From: Thunnus maccoyii
Taxonomy: Eukaryota; Chordata; Actinopteri; Scombriformes; Scombridae
Length of the DNA: 64,000 bases
Reading direction: 5' to 3'
Assembly: GCF_910596095.1 (NCBI RefSeq)
Contig: NC_056539.1
Span: 6,398,501-6,462,500 of the forward strand
Shown here: positions 10,791 to 23,112 of the stretch, piece after piece
How positions within the stretch are numbered: the first letter of the stretch is position 1
How the letters are laid out: every line of letters starts with the position of its first letter
The notes under the pieces: generated by a model
Seen by the model: only the letters and a program-made list of their open reading frames with translations
Databases searched by the model: none
What the model was told of the DNA's origin: nothing
Position numbers and translations under genes: made by a program

Positions 10791-13570
10791 ACGTGCGGCT
10801 GTTGTTTTACATACAGTCCTGTGTGTTGCAGATTGAACAGAAGACATCTTGCCTGCAGATGTTTAACACATGTCTAGTGGTACACTTACACTTTAAATAT
10901 TTACCTGAAGTTCCTTTAAGGTCTGACAGTACAAGAAGCTTTATTTGCCAAATCACTAAACCCATATTTACACAACACTGACATGTTGCCATATCATCAT
11001 TTTTAACCACCAGCTTGCATCATCATTCATATGCAACTCTTGTCTTCACATTCGAAACAACCTGACGTCCATTTGCAAACTCTGAACACAAAATGCAGTT
11101 CTCTTACAACGTTATTAAATTAGATGATCACACAGTCATCACAACATTATGTTTATCACTGAATTTTGATCATTGTTGCATTTTCAAAATAAATGGGTGA
11201 TCATCAAATAATGCTGTCAAACAGTCTGCAGTGGTTAATTTCCTCAAGATTAGATAAATAGCAACAAGAAAAAGTGAAAGTTTTGCAGAAGTCAGTGATT
11301 GAAAGTATATAAATTAAGAATGACTTTCATTGTATTTTTTGAATATGCCGTTACTGTAAAAATACACAGTAAGGTAACTATTTGTGGTGAATCCTACAAT
11401 CATACAAGGAAATGACTTCACTGCATCAGTTCACTTCTTCTGTTCTGTATCAATGACAAAGTTCGGTTTTATCGGAGGCTCCAAAACTTTTTTTTACATG
11501 ACATGTAAGTTTACAGAAATCATCTCAAGTACAGTGAGCTGTAATGCTGGAAAGCAGATAGCATTAAACCACTATTTAAACTACTGTCACACACACTCAA
11601 TACATAGCAACGTTTTGACAGTAGACAAGTAAACAAGACCTCAGCTAATGCATGAAAATGTCATTTTGATAGAGTTATAGAGGGGTTTTTTTTTTGCGCT
11701 GGAAAGTCTGAGAATTTAGCTCAGATATTGGCAAATGAAGGAGATGACAAAAGAAAGAAAAAATCCTTTTCTGTGATCAAGCTGTCAGTTACAGTGTTAA
11801 GAGTTGGCCTTTGTCTATTAACAGAGATCTACAAATCTGTCGAGCAGCCGCAGACAAAGCAGGGCATTCCTCAGGCATGTCCAAACAGCTTGTACAGTGG
11901 GTGTGGTGGCTTCCCCAGAAATGCCAATATTGCTCATCTGCCAAGGACATCTATTCAAACGATTTTGTGTTAGGGAGTGGAGAAGGTGTGTGTAGCTGCC
12001 GACTGTCTGCTGTCATGGTGTTTATCTTTCAAAGTAACGTCGCTCCACATTATCTCCACATCAACTCCGTTGTCATGGTTGCCAGTAATTATGACTTGGC
12101 TTTTTTAACTGTATACTATCACTTTCTACATTTACTCCACTACCTTTAGTAAACAGACAGTTTGTAGATTCAGATTTTTACATTCACACCATGATGAAAG
12201 GAACATGTTGTAATCAGTGATGGATTAATGATGTCACAGAGTTAATATACAGTATAATAGTCTTTTCACCGCATTCCCTCCTATTAAAAGCTACAACACT
12301 AGTAGGGCCGTAGCCAGCGGTTTCCAAAACTGAGGTCACGAGCCCCAAACCTAACCCTGAACATCAGAAGTAACAGTATATGCACATTATTAATCATTCT
12401 GAAATGTTAAGACAAAAATAATGGGCCACTGACAGGAGCCTATATTTTACTGCTGCCAAAACTGTCTAAATTTTAAGTCAAATTTTAAATGGAGGACTTT
12501 TTATAGAGTGATCAGCAGGTTTTACATGCATCTCCCAATGCTTTACTTACTGTATAATGTATGTTTTCCATGAGGCTGACCTGTGCAAACCGTACAACGT
12601 AAAACTATTCACTAATAGAAGAAGAAGTGCTGTGCAAAGAAGTGAGCGTGTGTGTTAGTCTGTAGCAGTGTCATGTGGAGTGTTTTCATGTGAGGGATCA
12701 CATCAGGGTGTCACTTAAAACAGGCCGGAACAACTAAACAAGTGAACTTTGTCTTCCAGCCAAAACACTGTTGAAAACACATTTCGATACAGCTTAATTG
12801 AATTTAAGTGATTCACACTTAGAGATTTAGCAAATTCCAGTTTGGTTTCTTACAAATTCTGATATCCCCTTTGTCTAGTTTGTGAGGGGAAAGATCTTCT
12901 TGCATCCCTAAAGCAATGTTCTAAAACATCTTCACACTGAGCCATTTCTCAAGTATTAGAGTCTTCTATACTCTGCTAAATCCTTTATTTTTCCTCCATG
13001 ACATAGGCCTCAGGGGCCCCGGGGTAAGATTTAGCTGTGGGCCCCTATTGAATCCCCAATATTACCCCACTGTGCGTTGTGTATGTACCCTGTTGCCTTT
13101 AAGTGCCCATCATGTATTCAAGTCAAGGAATACTTTTTATTCTGAAACGCCCCTCATGTCTGCAATAAATCAGTATATTTGGTGATTTTATTTAACACAA
13201 ATATTTAGGGAAATACGCAATATATGCATATTCTAACTGAAATAATAGACTTATTAAAACTAGACTTAAACACAGGGACCTTCTACAGGACTTCTTCTAC
13301 TTTGCCTCCTGATTTTTCCAATGCAGAGTCATTCTAACAATTATTAATCACTACTGCATACATCTGACACATGCAGCCTGTATTTGATCAGTGGAAATGC
13401 AAAACTCACAAAAAGAAATGTTTTATCATCGCAAGCTTCCTGTGGGTTTCCTGTTGAATAGAATTGAATTGAATAGAACAGAGTTGACTGTAGATATGGT
13501 GATTTTGTCAAGCAGGCACACCTTTAATAAATCCAGTTATTGATTTACAGCTGAGGTGTCAGGTCGTGTC
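10791..13570. other. farp2-bok intergenic stretch
   Basis: No gene is visible. Reading frames here are short and show no family resemblance. STK25, which separates FARP2 and BOK in human, is not present. A GC-rich patch (13010-13035, runs of GGGGCCC) and scattered repeat-like AT-rich sequence are the only texture. Confidence 0.6.
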
Positions 13571-13571
13571 C

Positions 13572-13574
13572 TGT

Positions 13575-13612
<38 letters not shown>
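13572..13612. repeat. (TG)n(GA)n compound microsatellite upstream of bok
   Basis: About 14 TG units run directly into GA units, ending 10 bp before the G-rich GC-box region of the presumed bok promoter. Confidence 0.9.
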
Positions 13613-13619
13613 TGAAGTT

Positions 13620-14231
13620 GGAGGGGGGCGGGGCTTGTGTGGGTCTGCTTATCTCCGCCTTTAGACTCCACAATAAGTGCCCTTAGAAGGAAAGCCTGTC
13701 AGACTGTAAAGTGGAGAGCATTTTTTAACGCGTTGAGTGGCAGCAGATCTTCAGTCAACCGATCAAGACCACTTTTCTTCTCAATGACAAGTCAAGATGC
13801 AGCCAGCCTAGGATCATACTGTATTTGGGGCTTATTAGCCTATTAACATAAAGATTCTCGGGTAAGTGTTATTTACTTGTCCCCACCTTCATTAAAAGAG
13901 AGTATAAACGCACTAACTGTAATTTATTGGATTCATGCATAACTTTTCTGGTCTTTTATACCAGCTTTTCCTCGTCTAAACGTCCCTGTCTCTCCAGCCA
14001 GGGGTTTATATAACCTGCTGCTTCAGTAGACTTTGATTGCGTTTGCATCGGACAGATTTACTCAGGCTATCATAAGATGTCCACAAACTAATCCGCGTGT
14101 TTGTTTCATGCAGGATCATCTCCACAAGTCTTCCTATCTGCTGGGAGGAGGGGAGGAGGTGCGCCGGGCCCGGGAAGAAGGCGCTGGAGGCGGGGAGGTG
14201 AGCAGCGCAGTCCGCGGCGGATGAGACGGGC
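13620..14231 (+). promoter_or_regulatory. bok: Presumed bok promoter, non-coding first exon and 5' UTR
   Basis: A GC box (GGGGGGCGGGGC) lies at 13622-13635. A strong GTAAGT donor follows at about 13862, and a pyrimidine-AG acceptor (TTTCATGCAG) ends at 14113, suggesting a non-coding exon up to about 13861, a 250-bp intron, and 5' UTR from 14114 to the ATG at 14232. The last part is very GC-rich. A short upstream reading frame (ATG 14221, stop at 14304) overlaps the main start in another frame. Confidence 0.5.
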
Positions 14232-17200
14232 ATGGAGATGCTGCGCCGCTCCTCTGTGTTCGCGGCCGAAGTGTTTGACCGTTCGCCCACCGACAAGGAG
14301 CTAGTGTCCCAGGCCAAAGCTCTATGCAGGGACTATATCCACTCCAGGCTCAACCGTGCAGGGATAGGCTGGTCTAAGCCTGAGCACGGACTGGCTGCAT
14401 CAGGTGGGACGCTGGGAGAGATTTCGTCGGTGCTCCTGTGGCTGGGTAAGTTAGTGGGACTGCCTGCCAAAAACTGAAGCTGTGTTGTGGACACTGAATT
14501 TAGGAATTAGGACAGCAGGAGTGCAGATTAGAGTTTATAAAGTTGCACATGGGAGTTTTAAAAGACTGACGCCAAACAATATCTTTTAGATGTGCTTAAA
14601 TGTGATCATCTGTAGGCCAAGAAAAATGAAGAAAGTGTAGACAGGACAGAGATCATCATTTAGAGAAACTTTGGGACATAACTTACAAGTGTTGTTTAAA
14701 TGATTTTTTTAATGGGAAAAAAATGAATTATATATGTTTACCTGGCAAGCCCATGTTGACAGCCAGGCTATAATGGAGGTTTTACTTTTTGAGAAGGCTC
14801 AGAGTGTATGAGACTTGACCAGGCAGTCTTGGAGAGTATATCAGGTATGGGATACAGGTCTGGTATGGTAACCTCTCAGTACAGTTAAAATCTAGGCTTG
14901 CCTGTCTTGTTCAGACCACCATGAAGGTCATAGTGAAGAAAGAACAACAGTCCCTTCAATTTATATACAAGCAGTCTGTGCTCAGCAGAGCACAGAGAAT
15001 AATGGCTGATCCATCCCATGTCCTTCACTCTGAGTAGGAGTTTTTACCCTCTGGCAGATGATATAGAGTACCCAAGTGGTGACTCAATCATTTTAAAAAC
15101 TAATTTGTGCTTTCCTCTATTAACATCTTAAACAGTAGGGACATAATTCCCAAGTGACTTTATTAGGATGGAAGGGTTGTGCAATATGTATAAATGAATA
15201 CCACTATGTGGTGGACTGTGTCCCACGTCTACATACCCAATGAAGTATATCGTATCTTATCATATCATAATTCAATAAAATGTTCAAGTCTATTGGGGTG
15301 GGGGTGGGGGTTGCTGCTTGTACTCATGACCTCATCAAATCCAGTTGACAGCCCTGTCTGAAACGTATCATGGGGATTACCTTTCATTTTCTCTGGAAGA
15401 CGTTTACGTGATTTCAGGGAATCCCTAGAAAAACAAGGAACACAGTTTAATTTTAGTTTGCCTCCCTGGATGTTTTCCCAGAATGAAATGTGAAACTGAC
15501 TACAGATGGCTGTCCCAGTCTGAGGGTTCATATTACCATTTGTGGTTATCACCACACCTCCAGTTTTGGTTTTAGTTTTGTTACGCAATTTACTGGAAAA
15601 TCAGATCAAACAGCAAAGGACACTGTGTTTAGTAAAAACAGGGGGGCTCTAATGACCACTTTCCGGCTGGGAGACTCTCAAATCACTTTAAATACTGTGG
15701 TCCTACCAAATGGTTGGCAAACCTCTGATGCTTCATATGAAAACATTTTTTAAGAGATTACGGCAGTTCGTTTTTGACTTGGTTCTCTTAAACGTTTACC
15801 GGATATCAAGTAAATCGGAAGTTCCAGCATTTTCAGCTCATGGATTAAAAGTTCTGGTGGAATCACATTAAAGTCAAAACCAAATGTATGTTTAATACTG
15901 TTATAAACTTTCTAAGACACTCAGTGTCTTTAGTTATTATTTAGATGAATGTCATCACTGTACTTTGTTACTCGCCAATCCTGCCTGTCCATACCTCAGA
16001 GAAGTCAAATCAGGGGCTAAAATGCTAAAGCTACTAATATTTAACTAAAATGCTAAGCTACATAATGGTAGCATAAGTAGAGGAGAGTAACAAGAAGCCA
16101 ACTAAGACTCAATGACTTAAGCATAGAAGAAGCCTATTAGATGCCAACTGACTCAGTAATGTCTGCTCTACAGCAATATTTACCTTAAGTTTGGAGCCGC
16201 CATAAGCTAACGGTCATACCAGACCAAGTAAGGCTGTAGAAGCAAAAGTCCTGAGTGAATTGAATTGAGCAACGGTGCATTGTTACTCATGAGTTCAGCT
16301 TTTCATTTGTAAAGGGAAGAATGTGTTATTTCTTCTTTCAAAGGTAACATAGTCTCACTTTAACTGTGGGCTAAATGCAAAGTTGGATGCACTACAAACA
16401 ACCGATACAATATTCACTTTTTTTGACTGAATTTCCACGTCTTTATCTTGGCCAGGTGATGAGTTGGAGTACCTTCGTCCCAACGTCTACCGCAATGTAG
16501 CACGACAGCTCAACATCACAGTGGCATCGGAGAGCGTGGTGTCAGACGCCTTCCTGGCTGTGGCTGCAGACATTTTCTCCACAGGTATAGTCCCCCATTA
16601 AATCTGGTTATTGTACTGTAAATCAAGCCATTCATGCAGGGCTGTTCATGGGAACCAGCTTTTGTGCTTTGTTATCAGGTTTATCTCTGACCTGCACAAA
16701 CTTGGACCCAAAATTAAAAGGAAGATGTTTGTCCTTTTAAGGAAGTTATTCATTGATGTCATTGGAAAGGAGGAACTTCAGAGCCTGAGGCAAATACAGT
16801 ACTGTTTTATTATTTATTGTTATATATATGAAACGTTTGGAGAACTACTACTGCTACTGCTCCTACCAATGTTTTATCATTTGTTTAATAGTGAGATTCA
16901 TAATGTTTTCATGCTAAATAAAGCAATTCTGGCCTGCTTTTTTGTGTAAACACCTCTTATGTAGGGCGACGATAGGATTCTCCAGTTAGTCAGAGACATT
17001 TTGTCGCTGTCATTATCCCCTCACTGCAAGGAACCGTAGGGAAAACATTCAGTCCATATTAGGTTAAAATGTTGCTGGAGTGGCTGATTGTTACAGGCAG
17101 ATTTGGACCCCACCCTGAGAGTTCAGTCACGAACCTCAGCTGGCTTTTTCCTCAGGGAAAGTAACAAAGCAATCTGCTGCAAAGGTAATTAAAAGTCAGC

Positions 17201-20200
17201 TTCAAACTGAAGGAACTCAGGTTAGTCTTAGTATGTGTGCAGAGTTGCTTAGAAAAACTGCTGATTCAAACAGATATCAGCCTTAATATAAACATGCTCT
17301 TATGGTCATGATTACAAATGTGGTGTTTATTTAGGGATTTATATGTAATGCTAGATTTGAAAAACAAGTTGTTAGGCATTAGTTTCAGTTTACAAGATGC
17401 ACATGTAGCCCTCGGTGATTACAATGTAAAATTTCGCCTAGACATGCCACTCTGTGAAGAGGAAGTCATGATCAGCAGTAGATTATGACCACAAAATTGT
17501 CTAACGTGTACAAGCTCTGAGACAAATGTCACATTGCTTTCCTCCATACACAGATAAACTACAGCTAAAAAGTCTTATCACATCCTACATGTCATACTTG
17601 CAGCAAAGTTACATTCTGCATAGGATGAGTTTGTTTTCCTTTCTTTGAAACATTTATTTAAAGCTGTCCTTATCAATAACAATGTGTAATGTTTAAGTTG
17701 AACACAAAGAGAATTATCACCCAGAGTGTTTTAGCATCTTTTAGCTAATTGTTTTTGTTTTGTGGCTTGCAGCTTTACTATCGGGTTCACTCAAATCAAC
17801 ATGGATTCCAGACACATGAGGTAGTTGTTTTTAGCACAAAAGCTATGATAAGCTACCTGCCCAGCACCAAACGACAGACAGACAAAGTTAGCGACTAGCT
17901 GGTGGTGAACATACTGTAGTGAAGCATTTAGCAGCTAAGGAGTTGACTATTTGTCGCAGGAGTTGGTGTAGGAGAATAGAGCCAAAAGGAGAGTGAATAT
18001 TGGGCTTTCATTTGTTGGATGCACATAAACACGACTCCAAATAAATGCCAATGTTGCTCCATGTCAAATAAGCAACTGTTCACCATATCCACTTAAAAGG
18101 TGATAACATGTCAGTATTGTGTTTACAGCTTGTTTCAGCTGCCCCCAAGTGGCCAAAAAATCCATGACTGCATCTTTAAAATCACAATTCTTACACCTTT
18201 ATGGAGGTACACCTTTATGGAGGTACAATATGAAATCACTGGAGTACCTCTTTTACACAAGTGTGAGTCAAATGTGACAAAAATGAAGAATGATTTTCTA
18301 CCACAAGGGGCTGTAGTGGCACATGACCCTCACTTCCTCCATCTGAAGGGGCGACCTGATGGGATTCTGCCATTTTTGTTTTTGCTGTTACATCTCAAGA
18401 AGCATGTTTTTCTATATAGAGGCACCCTTATATCTTAAATGAACTCATTATCAGCCAAGCTAGCACCTGAGGTTGGATCCTATCTTAGGCCACACTGAAA
18501 AGGGCACTGATATTACACATAAAGATCGGTTTACTAGTTATGAGAGATAAGCTTCTACTCGGCAGCCTGTGAAAACAGTAGTATAGTGTCTTCTGTGGTT
18601 CTGGAGGTGCTTTGTCCAAAATAGCCCTGATGATGACATCAGGGTTATCAAGGTTTAAGCTTGGAGACTACATTTTTTTAAAGGCAAATTTGGGCATTTA
18701 CCAGTTTACCAATTGAGTTGTATTATTGGAAATGTCATGTAGGACGCAGCATTTTTAGAATGCAACCAATATTGGGAACTAAATGTGAAAATATCTTCAC
18801 CCTCTGCTGCATGAATTTTGACCATTCTTTTTAAAAATCTGTCTCTCATAAGGCCCCAAAATTTATGGACCTTGAAAGAAGTGGCCCTTTTCCATTTCTC
18901 CCCTGGCCCTTAAACAGTCTATGCATGCCAATGTGTAACATCATTGACTGTAGAGTGTAAATGTGTCTGGCTGTTAACCAAAGTAAGATTATCCAAGCAA
19001 AAATATATCAAAATAACAGGAAAAATTAGCACATTTTGTTTATAAGATTTATTATCTAGTAACTTGTCCACAAATGACTCTCCAAGCACAATCAGCTGTG
19101 GAAAAACAAATGAGAATTTGGTTCAAATATTTTATTGAACTCAAATCTGTTTCTTTTCTGTTTTATTTGTTTTTTGGATCACTGCTGAACTCACCTAATA
19201 TCAGACAGCTGTTTTACAAGAAGCGACAGAGTAGATTGCCATCCTGCAAATTCCAGCTTTCACCATTAAAGAGATACATGACCTCCGTTTATAAGAGTCT
19301 AGGAATGAATCAGATGACAGTTACAGAGGATGGATGGAGTTGAGTCTCAGTTTGTATGTGTTGGACATACTGTATAAACAATACAAAAATAGTCTAAAGC
19401 TTTGACTGTAAATGGCGTGGCGGCAGAAAGAGTCACTCTACATGTGAGCTAAAGTTGGAAAAATGATCTGCTCACTGATCTAACTGTCTGCCCGCTGCCA
19501 CCAAGTCTTGGGTTTGGGTTTCTTCTTTGTGGTATAGACAGGCATGTAGGCATAATTCCTGGCTGCTGCTGAGGTTTTATAATGTGTTCATCCATCTTTA
19601 AAGAGTACTGCTGACGGAGACGTTTCTGCTCCAACTCCACAAAAAGAGCAGTTACTCCATTTTGCTTTAGAACCCTGTAATCATCTAATAATAATTGGAT
19701 TGCAAACTATTTTCTCGATTCATACATCACACAGAGGACATAAATGGTTGTGTGTTTATTTTGTTCTAATAGCTCTACAACCTGTGTGTTTCCCGCCAGG
19801 TGTGACATGGGGAAAGGTGGTTTCTTTGTACGCAGTGGCAGGGGCCCTGGCAGTCGACTGTGTGCGCCACGGTCACCCAGCTATGGTTCATACCATCGTC
19901 GACTGCATGGGGGAGTTTGTCCGCAAGAGTCTGACCTCCTGGTTAAAAAGGAGAGGAGGCTGGGTAAGGGAAACTTTCTTATTTACCCAATCACTTGTTT
20001 GTGTTTCTGCTTGAGTGTGTTTAGTTCCACAGTAGTCACCATGCCGGTGAGGTATTTTAGTATTAGTATTTTTAATATATTGATGTCAGAAATGACAGAA
20101 AGAAAGAAGAAAGAAAGTATTGAAAAAGTACTGCACTGTATAAGATGCGGTCCAAAAAGGAATTACATAGAGGAATCCAAGTATGTTCTAAGTTCCTATA

Positions 20201-21773
20201 AAAAGGATATTATGGGAATATTATACGAGCACAAGGAATATTATAGAGCATGAATAATAAAATAAGTGAACTACTGCTCTGGATTTTCCATTTTAATATT
20301 TCACTACTTTCTTGATACTGCTTTTGTTTTTCATGCAGCCTTGCTGAAATATTTTAGGCATAATCAATAACAAATTTTACACTTAAGCTTGTTAGTGTTT
20401 TTTGCACAAGCAATTGGGATTGGTTAATCAAGCCACGAAATGAAATGAGGTACCAAGACATTGTAGTGGACGCATTTCATTATTTTGCGATGATGAAGTG
20501 AGTGTTTCTCCTCTGGTTTCTGTTAGCAGCTGCAGATAAATATTAGTTGGTCTGGAGGCTGATGTATCTCAATGAACTGAAATTTTACACATGAAGTTCT
20601 GTGATGAGGTTCATGATGTCAGTAGCTGTGATGGCTTGAGGAGGGACAAGCCAGCAGCTCAATATTATTAATTAGCCCCACCTTGAGGCCTAAGTATGAT
20701 AGCATATATGCTTTGTTAGACACCAGAGCTTCAAACCAACTTTTTACACCCTCAACCAGGCTTTATGTGTTCAGCTGATGCCTCAGCCACGAGGTAGAGC
20801 AGATCCAGAACAGCTGACATATACTGCTTCAATTTAACGAACATCTTTTTGGTTCATAAAAATTAACCACTAGACATAAACTAAAGCCACAGCTTCAGAT
20901 GGAAGAGAAGATGTGTCTTCTGTAGAGTCCTGTGAATGGGAAAAGCCTGTCTGATACAATCCTGCTGAAATAATAAAGTGAAACTCCAGCACAAGGGGGA
21001 ACAAGGCCTGGCATCGTGCCTCCGTCTGTGTTCTGCTCTGCTGCAAAGAGCATAACAAGTGAACAAATGCTCGCCTGTGGACTCAAGAGACACTGCACCC
21101 AAGTCAGTTTTGCTTTGAAGATAAGTGGAGTGTGACAAAATGAAGAGCAACGCATTGTATAACTGACCTCCTAAGCACAAATGAGGGAACTGTTTTTCAC
21201 AGTCTCAGTCAAAACTCGACCTGTAATGTTTCTACACCGAGAGATGATGTCAGCATGTCCTGCTTGAAACCTAAATAACATTTCGTGATATGCAGAGGGA
21301 GAAGTGTTTATTGTCAGGGCTGACAGTAAACTGTGGTCTCTGTATTACTTCATTGTCTATGAAAGTTTTCTAGTTATATAAGTAGAGTGTTGAAGCAAGC
21401 ATTGCAGAGATTACAGTGTGGGATTTGGCTTTGAAAATTACATACTTGTGGGTAAATTGCACATCTTGCCACAGCAGATTTTCAGAATATTTTCAAATTA
21501 AGAACACGTGTTCATAAAGTCTTCTCGTTACTGCTAAACACACTCTTATTTTTTTTTGGTTGTGTTGTTTCATATCAGGATCAGAATACCTTTGCTGAGC
21601 TCTTGCGGCACATGCATGACTCATTGTGTTACTGTGTCCCCTCACAGGTGGATGTGACAAAATGTGTGGTGAACACTGATCCCAGCTTCCGCTCCCACTG
21701 GCTGGTGTCTTCCGCCTGTGCGTTCGGACACTACCTGAAGGCCATCGTGTTGTATCTCCTCAGGGAGAAATGA
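14232..21773 (+). CDS. bok: BOK, BCL2-family apoptosis regulator
   Basis: Multi-BH-domain, BAX/BAK-like pro-apoptotic protein of ER and mitochondrial membranes. The four coding exons are 14232-14445, 16456-16584, 19800-19963 and 21648-21773, giving 210 residues (human BOK 212). The start MEMLRRSSVFAAEVFDRSPT matches the family N-terminus, and its ATG has a purine at -3 and G at +4. Visible segments: BH4-like region ~22-40 (KELVSQAKALCRDYI), BH3 ~63-78 (EISSVLLWLGDELE), BH1 ~112-132 (TWGKVVSLYAVAGALAVD), BH2 ~162-177 (WLKRRGGWVDVTKCVV), and a hydrophobic C-terminal anchor ~186-206. Exon 2 starts and ends in phase 1, so skipping it keeps the frame. Introns carry a LINE relic (14770-15290), a transposon copy (17658-18179) and an antisense coding-like tract (19480-19706). 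Confidence 0.97.
14770..15290 (+). mobile_element. Decayed non-LTR retrotransposon (CR1/L2/Rex-like), 3' end, in bok intron
   Basis: Translation with several stops still shows the end of a reverse-transcriptase ORF. FYFLRRLRV and VWYGNLSV appear near 14780-14880, then ADPSHVLHSE, EFLPSG and YRVPKW near 15002-15075. This order (LRKLR, WYGNLS, HPLH, LLPSGRRYRVP) is the usual C-terminal pattern of fish CR1/L2-type LINEs. At least three in-frame stops mark it as dead. It ends in AT-rich simple sequence near 15290. Confidence 0.7.
17658..18179 (+). mobile_element. Dispersed fish repeat, copy A (bok intron)
   Basis: The element begins TTAAAGCTG and ends CATCTTTAA. Internally it shares long stretches with copies at 54401-55016 (same strand) and 44030-44530 (opposite strand). 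Diagnostic blocks are GTTTTAGC.TCTTTTAGCT, AAAAGGAGAGTGAATATT, and the 3' block CTGCCCCCAAGTGGCCAAAA. There is no coding capacity, so it is a non-autonomous element. Confidence 0.7.
19480..19706 (-). pseudogene. Coding-like antisense tract in bok intron, possible retrocopy or transposon ORF remnant
   Basis: On the minus strand 19706 to about 19545 is open and reads protein-like (QLLLDDYRVLKQNGVTALFV, then ELEQKRLRQQYSLKMDEHII). After a one-base frame change near 19540 another natural-looking stretch follows (NYAYMPVYTTKKKPKPKTWW, ending QRADS) to a TAG at 19480-19482. The amino-acid mix (charged helical stretch, then a basic tail) looks like real protein rather than random intron, but I do not recognise the family. 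There is no start or promoter, and the frame is broken. It could be chance. Confidence 0.35.
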
Positions 21774-22640
21774 AAGACAAAGTCGCACACTGGATTCTGA
21801 GCAAACTGACCAGCACCATTCCAAAAAAAAGCATCTACCACTTTGGATTATGTTTACACTCATTTGCACTGAGCCTTCTTCGATGAACACCCACCCCTGC
21901 ACAGAGATCCCTTGCTTCCTCTGCTCCCCCTGCGAGATTGTATATTTATTGTTAATGGTTATATTATGGCACACGTTTGATGTGGATTTTTAAAATCACC
22001 CACCATAAATGTTTTAGCTTAGATATATTTTTCAGTTTTCCACAAACAGAAGAACTACTCATTTTGCTGCGTGGTTGGCAGCGGTTTGGCTGCCCCCAGT
22101 GGTTGAAAATAATCATTATTTTGACATGTAAATTGAGGATATGTCTCGGAGTTCTGAGGCTATTCATGAGTACTTTTGCTTACATCTCAAACTTTCACAT
22201 TTCATGCTTGATAAATGCAGAGTACAAAATATTTTCTTCTTACTAAGGGACTGTACAAAAATTATTAGGGCAAGGGGGTAAGAAAAGGGGAGGGGTTTAT
22301 GTATTTTTTTCTCTTTGCTGAAGGGAGGCTTGTCTCAATTTTGGGGGGGGGAGGACTTTTCTTACTCCAGGTTTATCATTTATTTCAGCCCTCCCTTGTG
22401 AAAATAATAGTTTTAAAGAATGGACCGAATACAATTTATGGCTTTCGTGCACACAATGGGTTACAATAGTGCACTTTGCCATGTAAGACAACAATCCTGT
22501 CTCTGTTTCGGGGCTTTATTTTCCTCATCACAATCAAACTAGTCACTAACAGGACCAACAGTCGATTGCAGAGAGCTGGTGCATGTGGCAGCCATTTATT
22601 GGCTGTAATAAATGTTTATTCAGCAACTGTTTATTAAACT
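21774..22640 (+). other. bok: bok 3' untranslated region
   Basis: AT-rich non-coding sequence runs from the bok stop to AATAAA at 22607-22612. It contains a G run (22343-22350) and a CTGCCCCCAGTGG motif (22089-22101) that echoes the dispersed repeat family seen at 18138-18155. Confidence 0.5.
22607..22612 (+). terminator. bok: Polyadenylation signal for bok
   Basis: A canonical AATAAA 0.83 kb after the stop. The assignment is inferred. Confidence 0.45.
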
Positions 22641-22885
22641 GTCTAGAATATTCACCATTTTGTCATATTTGCTATAATTCTAGTAATTGCTAATTCCACT
22701 TATTAGTGGTTATTCAAATATTATTAGCTTATTAGTTTATAAATTCAGCTACACCATCTTAAATTCTGTTCTTTTAATTATTAAAGGTGAAACAAGTTCT
22801 ACTATCTCAACACTCTCACTTTATTTTGAGATCTTGGGGGAAGAGTGTTGCTGTTTTTTCCAAGTCAAGGAGAAGGTTAAAAGAA

Positions 22886-23112
22886 AATGTTAATTACGTT
22901 GCGGAGGGTCTTGCTTTTTAGAAGTTTAAAAACTATAATATTCATTCCCCTTTCCTAGCCCAATACTTTTCACACAGTCCCTAATGAGCCTTTTAGATTT
23001 CCAACTTTTAAAAAGCAAGACCCTCCCCACCATAATTAACATTAACAGTTTAACAACTGTAAGATTCACCCCCCTCCCCACCCCAATAATTTTCATAGAG
23101 TCCCCAATGAGT
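22886..23112. repeat. Interleaved inverted and direct repeats downstream of bok
   Basis: Arm 22886-22926 (GAGGGTCTTGCTTTTTAG) is inverted at 23003-23043 (AAAAAGCAAGACCCTCC). Just inside and outside lie two direct copies of a segment ending CACAGTCCCTAATGAG (22938-22992) and ATAGAGTCCCCAATGAG (23059-23112). No coding potential. It could be an eroded transposon end or a local duplication with inversion. Confidence 0.6.

Noticed and set aside
22343-22350. G8 run in the bok 3' UTR as a G-quadruplex
   Set aside because: A single G run does not supply four tracts.
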